A stretch of DNA of 64,000 nucleotides from Hyalangium ruber (GTDB lineage: Bacteria; Myxococcota; Myxococcia; Myxococcales; Myxococcaceae). This document shows positions 34,697-44,016 of the stretch, piece after piece. The notes beneath the pieces are model-generated. The model made no database searches. It had not been told where the DNA came from and worked only from the letters and a program-made list of their open reading frames with translations. The position numbers and the translations under genes are program-made. Within the stretch, counting starts at the first letter, position 1; each line of letters begins with the position of its first letter. Where the stretch lies: positions 558,001 through 622,000 of the forward strand of contig NZ_JAXIVS010000002.1 of assembly GCF_034259325.1 (NCBI RefSeq). Reading direction: 5' to 3'.

Positions 34697-36085
34697 TCAC
34701 GGTGCGCTATCCGCAGCAAGCGGCAGGGCATACTCCGCGAGCTTCGCGTCGTGAGGAGCTAGAAGCGCCTCTTCCTCGTTGAGCACTTGCAAGGAGAACC
34801 CCTCCGCAGTGGGAGGAGTAAGGGGAGCGGGCCAAGCCCCTCTCTCAGCGCGGGATATGTCCACCTCTACAAGCACCATCAGGGCGGCGAGCTGGACATC
34901 CTGCGGTGCGAGCAATTCCCATTGGCGGTGATACTCCAAGGCATGCACCGCATTTGGGAAGTCGGACAGGAGCGTGTGGGCGGCGTCGATACGCGCGAAT
35001 GCCTGGTGACGCTCACCCTGCGGCAGGTCCGCTGCCGCCGCCATGGCATCGAACATGGAGACGTTTCTGCGCCATAGGTACCGCCTCAGCATCGGATGGC
35101 CGATCCGAGACGTGAAGAAGAACCAACCGCTATGAGCGTTGACGAGCGTGCGACCCGCAGGCGGCAAGCGGGAGAGGGCCTCTGGTGGGAGGAAGTCCGG
35201 GCCAAAGGTCGTCAGTTGGTGGAAAACAGACTCCTCGCGCAGGACGGCGGAGAACGAGGGCCTGCCCTCGCGCAGCCGGCCAATCTGCACCAGGGCTTGC
35301 CGCTTCCGCTCCACGCTCGCCTTGTCGAGAGCCTCCGCACAGGGGCGATACGTAAGAGCCTGACTGCTGGCGGAGAGCTGACTGCCGTGGAGAGCACCTC
35401 CGAGACTCAGTTCCCGACTCACCGCGAGCGAATCAAGGCAGACGTCCACGGCCTCCTGTGCATGGCCCTCCGCTACCAATAGCCGAGTCTCCAGCGCAGC
35501 CAGTTCCACAACTCGCTCCAAAGCGCGCATGCCGCTCGGCTCTCGGGAAAAAGAGGGCCGGCTGAGGCTACCCGCACCTGCTGGCAAGCCCCCGACTTCC
35601 GCATGGGTAGCGGCGAGGACGCGGCGCATCACCTGCCGGCCTTGATCCAGCGCTTTTCGACAAGGCGCCGGCATCTTCTCAAGCGAGAGCTTGCCGACGG
35701 TGACATCCAGGCACTGCTCGCGCAGCGCTTGGAAAGCCTTGGACCAAGCCTCGGAGGCGACTTCATCCTCCCCCTCGGGCCGAGACATGGAGTCAGGCTC
35801 GGGCTCGGGTAACTCGCGAGCTTCGGCCAGGAGGGGTTCTACGGCTCGAGCGAAGGTGCCCGTGGTGGGCGTGCCAATGTGCGGTGGACGCGGATGAAGA
35901 GCGCCCTCGAAGTCATTGGCCTCACGCACCACACGCTCGATGCGAGGGCCGGTACGCATCAGCAGTCCAGCGAGCGCTCCAGCACAGGCGAGGATGAGCA
36001 CGAACACTCCACATCCGACGGCTCGGAGTGAGCGCCTCGCCGCCGTGGCCCTGCTCTCCTGGGAGAAACTGCTCGACTCAAGCAC
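34697..36085 (-). CDS. membrane-anchored hypothetical protein
   Basis: 462 residues with one membrane helix near the N-terminus (VGCGVFVLILACAGALAGLLM), so most of the protein should be outside the cytoplasm. The rest is helical and Leu/Ala/Glu-rich, without recognisable enzyme motifs; conserved-looking patches include GWFFFTSRIGHPMLRRY and a His/Trp segment. It is 184 bp upstream of the kinase-like gene in the same direction, and both look less GC-rich than the surroundings. No family recognised; function unknown. Confidence 0.55.
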   Translation of the reverse strand: MLESSSFSQESRATAARRSLRAVGCGVFVLILACAGALAGLLMRTGPRIERVVREANDFEGALHPRPPHIGTPTTGTFARAVEPLLAEARELPEPEPDSMSRPEGEDEVASEAWSKAFQALREQCLDVTVGKLSLEKMPAPCRKALDQGRQVMRRVLAATHAEVGGLPAGAGSLSRPSFSREPSGMRALERVVELAALETRLLVAEGHAQEAVDVCLDSLAVSRELSLGGALHGSQLSASSQALTYRPCAEALDKASVERKRQALVQIGRLREGRPSFSAVLREESVFHQLTTFGPDFLPPEALSRLPPAGRTLVNAHSGWFFFTSRIGHPMLRRYLWRRNVSMFDAMAAAADLPQGERHQAFARIDAAHTLLSDFPNAVHALEYHRQWELLAPQDVQLAALMVLVEVDISRAERGAWPAPLTPPTAEGFSLQVLNEEEALLAPHDAKLAEYALPLAADSAP

Positions 36086-36312
36086 TGGGTGTCATCTCCA
36101 GAGCCCATCATCCTAAACACGGGGGTTGGAAGTGTCGCCCCGCACGAGGCCGTCTCGACAACTTCATTGAGGGCCACGCTGGGGTTCATCGCGTCCGCTC
36201 CTGCGTGGGACGAGCGCCAACGCCTCCGGAGCAGAGGGCTCGGATAGGGAGCAGGCAAGCGCGGACCCGGGGTGCTCTGCTAGCGTCACGAGGCCAGCCT
36301 GGCGCCCCGCGG

Positions 36313-37845
36313 ATGCTCTTCAACTCCCACGTCTTCCTCTTCGCCTTCCTGCCCCTGGCGCTGCTCGTCTATTTCGGGCTGGGGCACCGGGGCCACACGC
36401 GCGGCGCCCTGTTCTCGCTGATGGCCGCCTCGCTCGTCTTCTACGGGTGGTGGAGCGCGGGCTACGTGCTGCTGCTGGTGGCCTCGCTGTCCTTCGACTA
36501 CCTGCTGGGCGCACGCATCGCCCGGCTGGCCGCCGTGGACAAGCCCCGCGCGCGGCGGTTGCTGATCGTCGGCCTCACCATCGACCTGGGGCTGCTGGCC
36601 TACTTCAAATACTCGGGCTTCCTGGTGGAGAACGTCCAAGCGCTGCTCGGCACGCACTGGCACTACACGCCTCCCGTGCTGCCGCTGGCCATCTCCTTCT
36701 ATACCTTCCAGCAGGTCGCCTATCTGGTGGACTGCTACCGCACCGCCGAGCGCGAGCCGAGCCCTCTGCGCTATGGGCTGTTCGTCACCTTCTTTCCGCA
36801 TGAGATCGCCGGCCCCCTGGTGAACCACCGGGAGATGCTGCCCCAGTTCGCCGAGCCGGACGTGGCGCGCGCTCGCACTGAGCGCATCACCGTAGGGCTC
36901 ATCTGCTTCTTCCGCGGACTCTTCAAGAAGGTGGCGGTGGCCGACGTCGTCGCCCAGTTCGCCAACCCCGTCTTCGCCGCCGCCGGCCGGGGCGAGGCCA
37001 TCGGCTTGGTGGATGGCTGGGTGGGCGCCGTCGCCTACTCGCTGCAGCTCTACTTCGACTTCTCCGGCTACTCGGACATGGCCATCGGCCTGGCGTGGAT
37101 GTTCAACATCCGCCTGCCGCTCAACTTCGACACGCCCTACCGCTCGGCGAGCATCGTCGAGTTCTGGCGCCGCTGGCACATCTCACTCTCGCGCTTCCTG
37201 CGCGACTACCTCTATGTGGCGCTGGGCGGCAACCGGAAGGGGCGCGTCCGCCGCTACGTCAACCTGATGCTCACCATGGTGCTGGGCGGGCTGTGGCACG
37301 GCGCCGGGTGGAACTTCCTGCTCTGGGGTGCGCTGCACGGCAGCTACCTCGTGCTCACCCATGCGTGGACCGCCGCGCGTGAACGGCTGGACCTCGCCCC
37401 GCTCGGGCAGGAGGGCCGGTGGACGCGGCCGCTCTCCATCGCGGCCACCTATGTGGCGGTGGTGGTGGCTTGGGTCTTCTTCCGCGCGGAGACCTTGGAT
37501 GGAGCGCTCGGCGTGCTCAAGGGCATGGCGGGCCTGTCGAGCCATGCCTCCTCGGGGCTCGCCTTCCGCGCGGTGTGGAACGATGACCTGTCCAGCTTCT
37601 TCCGGGCAGCGACGAAGACGGCCATCCTCTTCGCGGCGCTGCCCGTGGTGTTCCTGTCCACCGGCCTGCACCGCTGGATGGGGCCGTACAACCCCGCGCT
37701 CATCGGGGAGTCCGCCCAGCCGCTCCCGGCGATACGCTGGGGCTGGCAACCCTCGCCCGGACAGGTGCTCGCCTGCGCCGCGATGGCCGCGGTGGCCATC
37801 CTGCGCCTGAGCGAAGTGAGCGAGTTCATCTATTACAACTTCTAG
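36313..37845 (+). CDS. MBOAT O-acyltransferase (AlgI-like)
   Basis: 510 residues from the ATG at 36313 (MLFNSHVFLFAFLPL is the typical start). About eleven membrane helices, with SFYTFQQVAYLVDCYR, YFDFSGYSDMAIGLAWMFNIRLP, FWRRWHISLSRFLRDYLY and GGLWHGAGWNFLLWGALHG. The last contains the MBOAT His. This is the AlgI/DltB-type family that moves acyl (usually acetyl) groups across the membrane onto extracellular polysaccharide. The gene 13 bases downstream is a matching SGNH-like partner. Confidence 0.9.
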   Translation: MLFNSHVFLFAFLPLALLVYFGLGHRGHTRGALFSLMAASLVFYGWWSAGYVLLLVASLSFDYLLGARIARLAAVDKPRARRLLIVGLTIDLGLLAYFKYSGFLVENVQALLGTHWHYTPPVLPLAISFYTFQQVAYLVDCYRTAEREPSPLRYGLFVTFFPHEIAGPLVNHREMLPQFAEPDVARARTERITVGLICFFRGLFKKVAVADVVAQFANPVFAAAGRGEAIGLVDGWVGAVAYSLQLYFDFSGYSDMAIGLAWMFNIRLPLNFDTPYRSASIVEFWRRWHISLSRFLRDYLYVALGGNRKGRVRRYVNLMLTMVLGGLWHGAGWNFLLWGALHGSYLVLTHAWTAARERLDLAPLGQEGRWTRPLSIAATYVAVVVAWVFFRAETLDGALGVLKGMAGLSSHASSGLAFRAVWNDDLSSFFRAATKTAILFAALPVVFLSTGLHRWMGPYNPALIGESAQPLPAIRWGWQPSPGQVLACAAMAAVAILRLSEVSEFIYYNF

Positions 37846-37858
37846 CCCGCACGCGCGC

Positions 37859-38875
37859 ATGGACAGGTACCTCAAGCACTGGGCGGTGGCGACGGCGGCG
37901 CTGGTGTTGGGCGTGCTCGCGCTCAACATGCTCGTGGATCCGCTCTGGTACGGCCGTGGCAACCGCCTCACCCGGCGCAACTACGAGTTCAACGAGCGCG
38001 TCTCCAAGCCCAACCTGTTCCTCCAGGAGCCGTCCCGTTACGACTGCATCATCCTGGGCAGCTCTACCTCCACCATCATCCATCCCTCGCTGCTGGAGCC
38101 GCACCGCTGCTTCAACTTCGCCTTTAGCGCCGGCAAGGTGAGCGAGTTCATCGCCTATGCGCACTGGCTGCGCGCCCAGGGTGCGCGACCCTCGCTCGTC
38201 ATCGTCGGCACGGACTACGTGAACTTCGATCCGCGTGCGGACACGCTGGTGGATGTGCCGGACTTCATTGCCAAGAAAGAGGCTCCGCCGCCGCGCTGGA
38301 AGAGCTACCTGTCGCTGGACGCGTTCCTGTGGTCGGTGCTGGCGGCGGCGGGCCAGTCGCCCTACCCCAAGTTCTATGACGAGCGCTTCGAGGTGGTGGT
38401 CCACCCCGACGCCGGCACCTTCAACCCCGATGCCCTGAAGCTCGGGCCGCGCACGCTGGACCCCGCACGCGCCTCCCGATTCGCGGAACTGCGCGCCGTG
38501 TTCCCCGAGGCACACTGGGTCGGGTGGATGCCTCCGGTCTCCGCGTGGCACATCTCCGAGCTGGAGCGCACGGGCACGCTGCCGGGCTACCTGCGGAGCC
38601 TGCACGCGGTGAGCTCGGTGCTCGATGAGGTCTACGACTTCGCCGTACCCTCGGAGGTGACCGCCGAGCCCGAGAACACCTACGACGGGCGGCACTACCA
38701 CAACGCGGTGAACGCGCGCGTCACTGGCCGGCTCGCGGGAAAAGAGGACACGTTCGGCGTGCGCGTGAGCGGGCTGACGTTCGAGGCCTACGAGGCCCTC
38801 TATCAAGAGCGCTTGCGGGCCTTCCGGGAAGGCGCGAGCCCTCCGGTTCCGGTGAGCGGCCCCTCAACGCCCTGA
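37859..38875 (+). CDS. SGNH-like partner of the MBOAT acyltransferase
   Basis: 338 residues with one N-terminal membrane helix (AVATAALVLGVLALNMLV). The motif IILGSSTSTIIHPSLL carries the likely catalytic Ser of an SGNH/GDSL-like fold and YDGRHYHNAV could give the Asp-His pair. Similar proteins (AlgJ/AlgX, DltD, WssH-I partners) take the acyl group from the MBOAT protein and transfer it to a periplasmic polysaccharide. The start is 13 bases after the MBOAT stop, consistent with an operon. The family fit is moderate; the substrate is unknown. Confidence 0.65.
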   Translation: MDRYLKHWAVATAALVLGVLALNMLVDPLWYGRGNRLTRRNYEFNERVSKPNLFLQEPSRYDCIILGSSTSTIIHPSLLEPHRCFNFAFSAGKVSEFIAYAHWLRAQGARPSLVIVGTDYVNFDPRADTLVDVPDFIAKKEAPPPRWKSYLSLDAFLWSVLAAAGQSPYPKFYDERFEVVVHPDAGTFNPDALKLGPRTLDPARASRFAELRAVFPEAHWVGWMPPVSAWHISELERTGTLPGYLRSLHAVSSVLDEVYDFAVPSEVTAEPENTYDGRHYHNAVNARVTGRLAGKEDTFGVRVSGLTFEAYEALYQERLRAFREGASPPVPVSGPSTP

Positions 38876-39036
38876 TGAAGTTCGTCCCCCTGGACGCGTC
38901 TACGAGCCGACCACCAACGAGTTCCGTCCCATGGAGCTTCCGCTCAATACGGGTGCATGACGTTGACGGAGAGCCTGCCCTCTCTCAGAGTGAAAGTGAT
39001 TGCCAGGATGAGCCTGGCATTGAGCAGGGAGGAACG

Positions 39037-39369
39037 ATGATCAACTCAGCAAAATCTCTCATGGTGGCTGCATTCTTCGCGAGCACGGTTGTCCTGACGG
39101 GCTGTGGAGTCGAGACAATCCCTGCCGATGAGCCACAACCTCAGGTGGAGGCCACGTCGTCCGAGATCGTCGCGATGACGGCGTGCGCCTCGAACTTGGA
39201 CTGTACGTCCCCCAATCAGCTGTGCTGCGGGCCCCGCTCTGGCCCAGGCACCTACCAATGCACGGGTTGGGCCCAGCCTTGCCAGGTGGACACGGACTGT
39301 CCCGGCGGCTACCACTGCTCTCTCCCCAAGCAGCGGTGCTGGAACCCCACCTATTACAGCTGCATGTAA
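39037..39369 (+). CDS. small cysteine-rich lipoprotein
   Basis: 110 residues from the ATG at 39037, preceded by GGGAGGAA; longer starts upstream add a non-conserved stretch. The signal ends in VVLTGC (lipobox). The mature part has ten cysteines in motifs such as CASNLDCTSPNQLCCG and CQVDTDCPGGYHCS, a pattern of small disulphide-rich domains found in myxobacterial outer-membrane lipoproteins. Function unknown. A strong hairpin follows (39383-39420). Confidence 0.7.
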   Translation: MINSAKSLMVAAFFASTVVLTGCGVETIPADEPQPQVEATSSEIVAMTACASNLDCTSPNQLCCGPRSGPGTYQCTGWAQPCQVDTDCPGGYHCSLPKQRCWNPTYYSCM

Positions 39370-39382
39370 AGCTTCGAGCGCC

Positions 39383-39420
39383 CCTCCCGAGCACGGCTGA
39401 GCCGCGAGTTGCTCGGGAGG
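39383..39420. terminator. bidirectional terminator hairpin
   Basis: An 11-bp stem, CCTCCCGAGCA (39383-39393) with TGCTCGGGAGG (39410-39420), and a 16-base loop. It lies 14 bases after the lipoprotein stop and before the convergent antiporter stop, so it can end both transcripts. Confidence 0.7.
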
Positions 39421-39433
39421 AGCGTGCTCCTCC

Positions 39434-41041
39434 TCACGCCCCGGACACCTTCGGCTCGGAGGATGCGTCCTCCAAGGGGACGTGCGCCTCCGCGCTCTTG
39501 GCCTGCGCGAGCCGCTCATCCAGCTCCGCGCACAGGTGCTCGAAGGCCTCCTTGCCGATGGCTCCCTTCTGGTACGAGGCGAAGAGCGAGTCCTTCTCCA
39601 CGATGAGCATGCGCCGCACCACCTCCTGGTGCTCCTCCTCGTGGAAGCGCGCCGACTGCTGCTTGAGGTCGGTGAGCTCCTTCTCCACCGTGGCCGCCTT
39701 CTGCTGGTAGTCCCGCTCCAGCGGCTCCAGCACGTCGATGGGGATGTCGCGCACGCGGCGCATGCTCTCCAGCGACGTCAGCGCGGCGTGGATCGCCCCC
39801 AGCCGGCCTCGCGCCAGCTCGTACTGCTCCTGGTAGACGTCCTTCTGGCCGGTGATGCCCAGCCACTTCAGGAAGGGCGCCATGGTGAGCCCCTGGACGA
39901 TGATGGAGAGCACCACCACTCCGAACGTCATGTTCACCAGCAGCTCGCGGAACGGAAAGTCCGCCGGCAAGCCCAGCACCAGCACCATGGAGATGGCCCC
40001 GCGCAATCCGCTCCAGGTGAGCACCGCGCTCCAGCTCCAGGGCACGCGCTCGGACGTGAGGCGCAGCAGCGCCGATACGCCGTAGACCACCACCGCGCGC
40101 CCCACCAGCACCGCCACGTACGCCAGGAGGATCGGCTTCCACGAGGCCAGCAGCGAGCCCACCTTCACCTCCAACCCGATGAGCAGGAACACCACCGAGT
40201 TGAGCGCGAAGGCCAGGTACTCCCAGAAGCTCTCCACCGCCACGCGCGTGGTGGGGCTCATGCCCAGGTGCGCCGCCCAGTTGCCACACAACATCCCCGC
40301 CACCACCGTGGCGATAACGCCCGAGAAGTGGAAGTGCTCGGCCACCACGAAGGAGCCGTAGGCGGCGATGACCGTGAGGGTGATCTCCACCATCGCGTCG
40401 TCCACCCGCTGGATGACCTGGGCCACGGCGAAGCCCACCACCCCGCCGATGAGCGCGCCCATGCCCGCTACCTGGATGAAGTTCCACGTCGCCCCGCCCA
40501 CCGTGAACTGGCCGCCAGAGGCCACCGCCACCATGAGCGTGAAGAGCACCACGGCGGTTCCGTCATTGAGCAGGCTCTCGCCCTCCACGAGGATCGCCAG
40601 CCGCTTGGGCGCACCCAGCGCCTTGAAGAGCCCCACCACCGCGATGGGGTCCGTCGAGACGATGACCGAGGCGAACACCATCGCGTGGATGAAGCCAAAG
40701 CCCTGCACGAACTCCAACCCCTGCACCCCAGGGGAGAGGATGAGCGCCGTCAGCGCCCCCGAGGCCGCCACCCCGGGAATCGCCATCGAGTGGATGGCCA
40801 GCTTGTTCTTCCAGAACTTGCGGAACTCGACGTGGAAGGCCGCCTCGAACAGCAGCCCCGGCAGGATGATGGCGAACAGCAGCTCCTTGGTGAGATGGGG
40901 AGGCTCGAAGGCGTGAACCATGCCGAGCATGAGTCCCGCCAGCACCAGGGCCACCGTGTAGGGGAATTTGAAGTAGCGCGCCGCGATCGCCACCGCCGTC
41001 GCGATGGAGAAGATCAGCACGAAGGCCAGTTCGAAGTGCAT
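39434..41041 (-). CDS. Na+/H+ antiporter, CPA1 family (NhaP/NHE-like)
   Basis: 535 residues, about twelve membrane helices followed by a charged C-terminal tail of about 150 residues. Family motifs: ASVIVSTDPIAVVGLF and VEGESLLNDGTAVVLF, both of which carry the conserved Asp/Asn and Glu residues of CPA1 exchangers. The tail is rich in Glu, Lys and Arg and should form coiled coils in the cytoplasm. It exchanges Na+ or K+ for H+ across the inner membrane. It is convergent with the small lipoprotein gene. Confidence 0.92.
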   Translation of the reverse strand: MHFELAFVLIFSIATAVAIAARYFKFPYTVALVLAGLMLGMVHAFEPPHLTKELLFAIILPGLLFEAAFHVEFRKFWKNKLAIHSMAIPGVAASGALTALILSPGVQGLEFVQGFGFIHAMVFASVIVSTDPIAVVGLFKALGAPKRLAILVEGESLLNDGTAVVLFTLMVAVASGGQFTVGGATWNFIQVAGMGALIGGVVGFAVAQVIQRVDDAMVEITLTVIAAYGSFVVAEHFHFSGVIATVVAGMLCGNWAAHLGMSPTTRVAVESFWEYLAFALNSVVFLLIGLEVKVGSLLASWKPILLAYVAVLVGRAVVVYGVSALLRLTSERVPWSWSAVLTWSGLRGAISMVLVLGLPADFPFRELLVNMTFGVVVLSIIVQGLTMAPFLKWLGITGQKDVYQEQYELARGRLGAIHAALTSLESMRRVRDIPIDVLEPLERDYQQKAATVEKELTDLKQQSARFHEEEHQEVVRRMLIVEKDSLFASYQKGAIGKEAFEHLCAELDERLAQAKSAEAHVPLEDASSEPKVSGA

Positions 41042-41234
41042 CGCTCTCCTACTTGTTTGTCCTCAAACAGAGGGAGCGTAACCTAGCTGGGCTCTCGCCA
41101 ACGACGTGAATCCGCCTGCCTGCTTGTCAGACAGCCTCGCGCGAGGCGGATTGCCGGCCTGCCCTGACGTACACACCTCTGCCCGAGGCGATGGCCGGCG
41201 CTTTCTCCGGCCTCGTTCGGCTCGGAGGTGGACG

Positions 41235-41597
41235 ATGCGAAAGACGCTCCTCACCGTGGCCCTGGCGCTGATGGCCTCGGGGTGCGCCGCGAAGCGAATC
41301 TCGGCGGAGGTGCCCGCGGCCCGCCGGGCGGAGTCCCATGCAGCCATCCGCGCGGCGGAGCAGAGCGGCGCGGGGCAGGTGCCCGAGGCGGCCACCTACC
41401 TCGCCTTCGCCCAGCAGCAGGCGGCCGAGGCCGAGCGGCTGATCAGCCAGGGCCACAACGACGCGGCGGAGCTCCAGCTGCGCCAAGCGTCCGCGGACGC
41501 GCAGCTGGCGCTGATGCTGGCCCGCGCGGTGCCGCTGGAGAACGAGGCCCGGAGGCTGACGGACCAGGCCAATGCCCTGCGGCGCAGCCCGCGGTGA
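41235..41597 (+). CDS. DUF4398-like lipoprotein
   Basis: 120 residues from the ATG at 41235 (GGAGGTGGACG upstream). Lipoprotein signal LALMASGCAAK. The mature part is one long helical stretch (AESHAAIRAAEQSGAGQVPEAATYLAFAQQQA, then AERLISQGHNDAAELQLRQA), which matches the small DUF4398-type helical domain. In myxobacteria such proteins often come just before an OmpA-family lipoprotein, as here (gap 21 bp). It is probably a structural envelope component. Confidence 0.75.
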   Translation: MRKTLLTVALALMASGCAAKRISAEVPAARRAESHAAIRAAEQSGAGQVPEAATYLAFAQQQAAEAERLISQGHNDAAELQLRQASADAQLALMLARAVPLENEARRLTDQANALRRSPR

Positions 41598-41618
41598 GTC
41601 GATAGGAGGAGGCACGTC

Positions 41619-42704
41619 ATGCATCGGTGGAAGCAGCGCATGTGGGGCCTGGGTGCGGCGGCGGCGCTCCTGGCGGGGTGTGCCGCCCATGGCCCACCGC
41701 CCCGGGAGCTGCTCGACGCACGCGCGGCCTACCAGCGCGTGTCGACGAGCACGGCGGTGCGCACGGAGAGCTCGAACGAGGTGACGGAGGCGTGGCACGC
41801 CCTGCTCGAGGCCGAGCGCGAGTACGACCGGAACAAGGACTCGGCGAGGACGCGCTCGCTGGCCTATATCGCCCTGCGCAAGGCGCAGCTCGCCGAGGCG
41901 CGCGCGAGCATCGCCGTGGCCGAGCGGCAGCGGGCCCTGGCCGCCCAGGCCCTGCGCGAGACGCAAGAGGCCCAGCGTCAACGCGCCCTGGGGGAGCTGG
42001 AGGCCGCCCAGCAGCAGCTCGCCGAGGCGCGGCGGATGAGGGATGAGGCGGCGCGGCTGGCCCAGGCGCGACAGCTCCAGGCGGAGGCGGCCCGACTCCA
42101 GGCGGAGGCCCGTCGCCAGCAGGAGGAGACGGAGCGGCTGGCGGCCGAGGAGCGCCAACGCCAGGAGGCGCAGCAGCGGCTGGCCCAGGCCGAGACCCAG
42201 TTGGAGGCCGAGCGACGCGCGCGGGAGGAGGCGGAGGCTCGCGCTTCCGAGGCGCTCACCGAGCTGGCTCGCGCGGGCGAGGTGCAGGTGCAGGAGGACG
42301 CGCGCGGCACGGTGCTCACGCTCTCCGGCAGCGTGCTCTTCGCCTCGGGTGCGGCGGAGCTGCTGCCCTCGGCGCGTAACCGGCTCTCCGAGGTGGCCGA
42401 TGCGCTGAAGCAGTCGGACAACCAGCTCACCATCGAGGGCCATACGGACGCGCAGGGTCCGGACGGCTTCAATGAGGAGCTGTCCCTGCGGCGCGCGGAG
42501 CGGGTGCGCGACTACCTCGTCTCCCAGGGCGTCTCCTCGGACCGCGTCTCGGTGCGCGGGCTGGGTGAGTACCGCCCGGTGGCGAGCAACTCCACCGCCG
42601 AGGGCCGCGCGAACAACCGCCGGGTGGAGATCGTCCTCCAGCGCGCTCCTGGGGATGACGCCCCCACGGGCATCGGCGGCAGTGGCAAGGTGCGGGAGCG
42701 CTGA
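41619..42704 (+). CDS. OmpA-family lipoprotein with coiled coil
   Basis: 361 residues. Lipobox LLAGC, a short DUF4398-like helical start (RELLDARAAYQRVS), a long Glu/Ala/Arg/Gln coiled coil (about 80-215), then an OmpA peptidoglycan-binding domain (about 240-355) with FASGAAELLPSARNRL, EGHTDAQGPDGFNEELS and ANNRRVEIVL. The lipid anchors it in the outer membrane and the OmpA domain grips peptidoglycan, so it links the two layers. Same operon as the preceding lipoprotein; a hairpin follows (42712-42730). Confidence 0.9.
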   Translation: MHRWKQRMWGLGAAAALLAGCAAHGPPPRELLDARAAYQRVSTSTAVRTESSNEVTEAWHALLEAEREYDRNKDSARTRSLAYIALRKAQLAEARASIAVAERQRALAAQALRETQEAQRQRALGELEAAQQQLAEARRMRDEAARLAQARQLQAEAARLQAEARRQQEETERLAAEERQRQEAQQRLAQAETQLEAERRAREEAEARASEALTELARAGEVQVQEDARGTVLTLSGSVLFASGAAELLPSARNRLSEVADALKQSDNQLTIEGHTDAQGPDGFNEELSLRRAERVRDYLVSQGVSSDRVSVRGLGEYRPVASNSTAEGRANNRRVEIVLQRAPGDDAPTGIGGSGKVRER

Positions 42705-42711
42705 GCCAGGC

Positions 42712-42730
42712 CTTCCAGCCTGGCTGGAAG
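42712..42730 (+). terminator. hairpin after the OmpA lipoprotein gene
   Basis: Perfect stem CTTCCAGC/GCTGGAAG with a CTG loop, 8 bases after the stop codon. It is compact and in the right place for a terminator; no T-run follows. Confidence 0.6.
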
Positions 42731-42780
42731 CACAAGGGGCTCTCCGACCGACTGGGACGCGCTAGGCTTGGCGCGTTTCC

Positions 42781-43374
42781 ATGTCCACCGACACGACTCC
42801 CGTCCTGCTGACGACCGATCGGCTGCACCTGGCGATGCTGCCGCCGGATGCGGCCGGGCGCGTGCTGGCCTACCACCAGGTCAACGAGGAGCACCTGGGC
42901 CCCGTCTCCCCCGCGCGTCCGCCTACCTTCTTCACGCTGATGTACTGGCGGACGCGGCTGGCGCAGGACCGGGAGGACCTGCGCAATGACCTGGCGCTGC
43001 GGCTGTACCTGCTGCCGCGCGAGCAGCCGCTGAGCTCGGCGCCGATCATCGGCACGGTGAGCTTCACCAATATCCGCCGGGGTCCGCTGCAGGCGTGCGA
43101 GCTGGGCTACGGGCTCGACTTCCGCTACGAGGGCAAGGGGATGATGACGGAGGCGCTGCGCACAGCGTGCGCCCATGTCTTCAGCGCCATGGGGATGCAC
43201 CGCATCCAGGCCAACCACCTGCCGGAGAACCTGCGCAGCGCAGCGGTGCTGCGCCGGCTGAACTTCGCCGTGGAGGGCTACGCCCGCGACTACCTGATGA
43301 TCAACGGGCAATGGAGGGACCACGTCCTCACATCGCTCGTGGCCCCCAGGGACTCGGACCCAAGCGGGGAGTAG
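42781..43374 (+). CDS. GNAT N-acetyltransferase (RimJ/RimL type)
   Basis: 197 residues. RimJ-like layout: an N-terminal TTDRLHLAMLPPDAAGRVLAY, the central VSFTNIRRGPLQACELGYGLD, then the acetyl-CoA loop DFRYEGKGMMTEALRTACAHVF and the C-terminal ANHLPENLRSAAVLRRLNF. It should move an acetyl group from acetyl-CoA to the N-terminus of a protein or to an amine. The papain-like toxin gene starts 6 bases after its stop, but no functional link is implied. Confidence 0.9.
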   Translation: MSTDTTPVLLTTDRLHLAMLPPDAAGRVLAYHQVNEEHLGPVSPARPPTFFTLMYWRTRLAQDREDLRNDLALRLYLLPREQPLSSAPIIGTVSFTNIRRGPLQACELGYGLDFRYEGKGMMTEALRTACAHVFSAMGMHRIQANHLPENLRSAAVLRRLNFAVEGYARDYLMINGQWRDHVLTSLVAPRDSDPSGE

Positions 43375-43380
43375 AGGCGT

Positions 43381-44016
43381 ATGAACTCTCGGCTCGTGAC
43401 GATGCTGGTCCTGGCTCTTTCACTCCAGGGCATCTCGGGGACGGCTTGGGCGGGCGCGGAGCGGGCATCGCTCCCCACGGTGGTGACATCCACCACCCAG
43501 GCGGTGCATCCAGCATCCCCCTTCACTCAGGCCATTCTCGCGCTTCCCGCTCCGGGTGAGGAGTCGATCCGCTCGAAGCTCAAGGCCTGCCTGCTCACGG
43601 GCGATCTGTCCTGCGTCCTTACGCAATGGATGGCACTGACGGGCACCAGCAAGCTCCCCGATTGGCTGCTGCAGTTCCAAAATGCATTCGCCGCCGCCAA
43701 TCGTCAGGCCGGCAAGTGCGTGGAGGTTGCAAAGGCCATCCATCGAGGGCTGAGCAGCCTGGGCCAACATCCATCGTTTGTTCGCTTCACCGTCCAGGGC
43801 GACGGTCAACTGATAGGCTTCGATGAGATCGCCAACGGGAAGCTCGTCAGAACCCACCAGGTTTCAGACAACGGTCTCCACTTCGCCGTAAAGCTTCAAG
43901 GGCGAATCATCGACGCATACACCGGCCTGGCGGGACTGCCTGAAGAGGAGTACCTGAAGCGATTGGTGCCCTATCCCGGGTCAAAGTTGATCACTGAAGC
44001 AGTGGAGCACTTATGA
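43381..44016 (+). CDS. secreted papain-fold protein, candidate toxin
   Basis: 211 residues. A Sec signal peptide (LVLALSLQGISGTAWA) is followed by a variable linker (about 26-100) and a C-terminal domain with the order Cys113 (QAGKCVEVAKAI), His167 (NGLHFAVKL) and Asp178 (RIIDAYTG), as in papain-like cysteine proteases and the papain-fold toxins of polymorphic systems. The next gene overlaps by 4 bases and encodes a small soluble protein, the usual position for an immunity gene. Both look less GC-rich than the neighbours. The catalytic triad is read from order and spacing; toxin activity is inference. Confidence 0.6.
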   Translation: MNSRLVTMLVLALSLQGISGTAWAGAERASLPTVVTSTTQAVHPASPFTQAILALPAPGEESIRSKLKACLLTGDLSCVLTQWMALTGTSKLPDWLLQFQNAFAAANRQAGKCVEVAKAIHRGLSSLGQHPSFVRFTVQGDGQLIGFDEIANGKLVRTHQVSDNGLHFAVKLQGRIIDAYTGLAGLPEEEYLKRLVPYPGSKLITEAVEHL

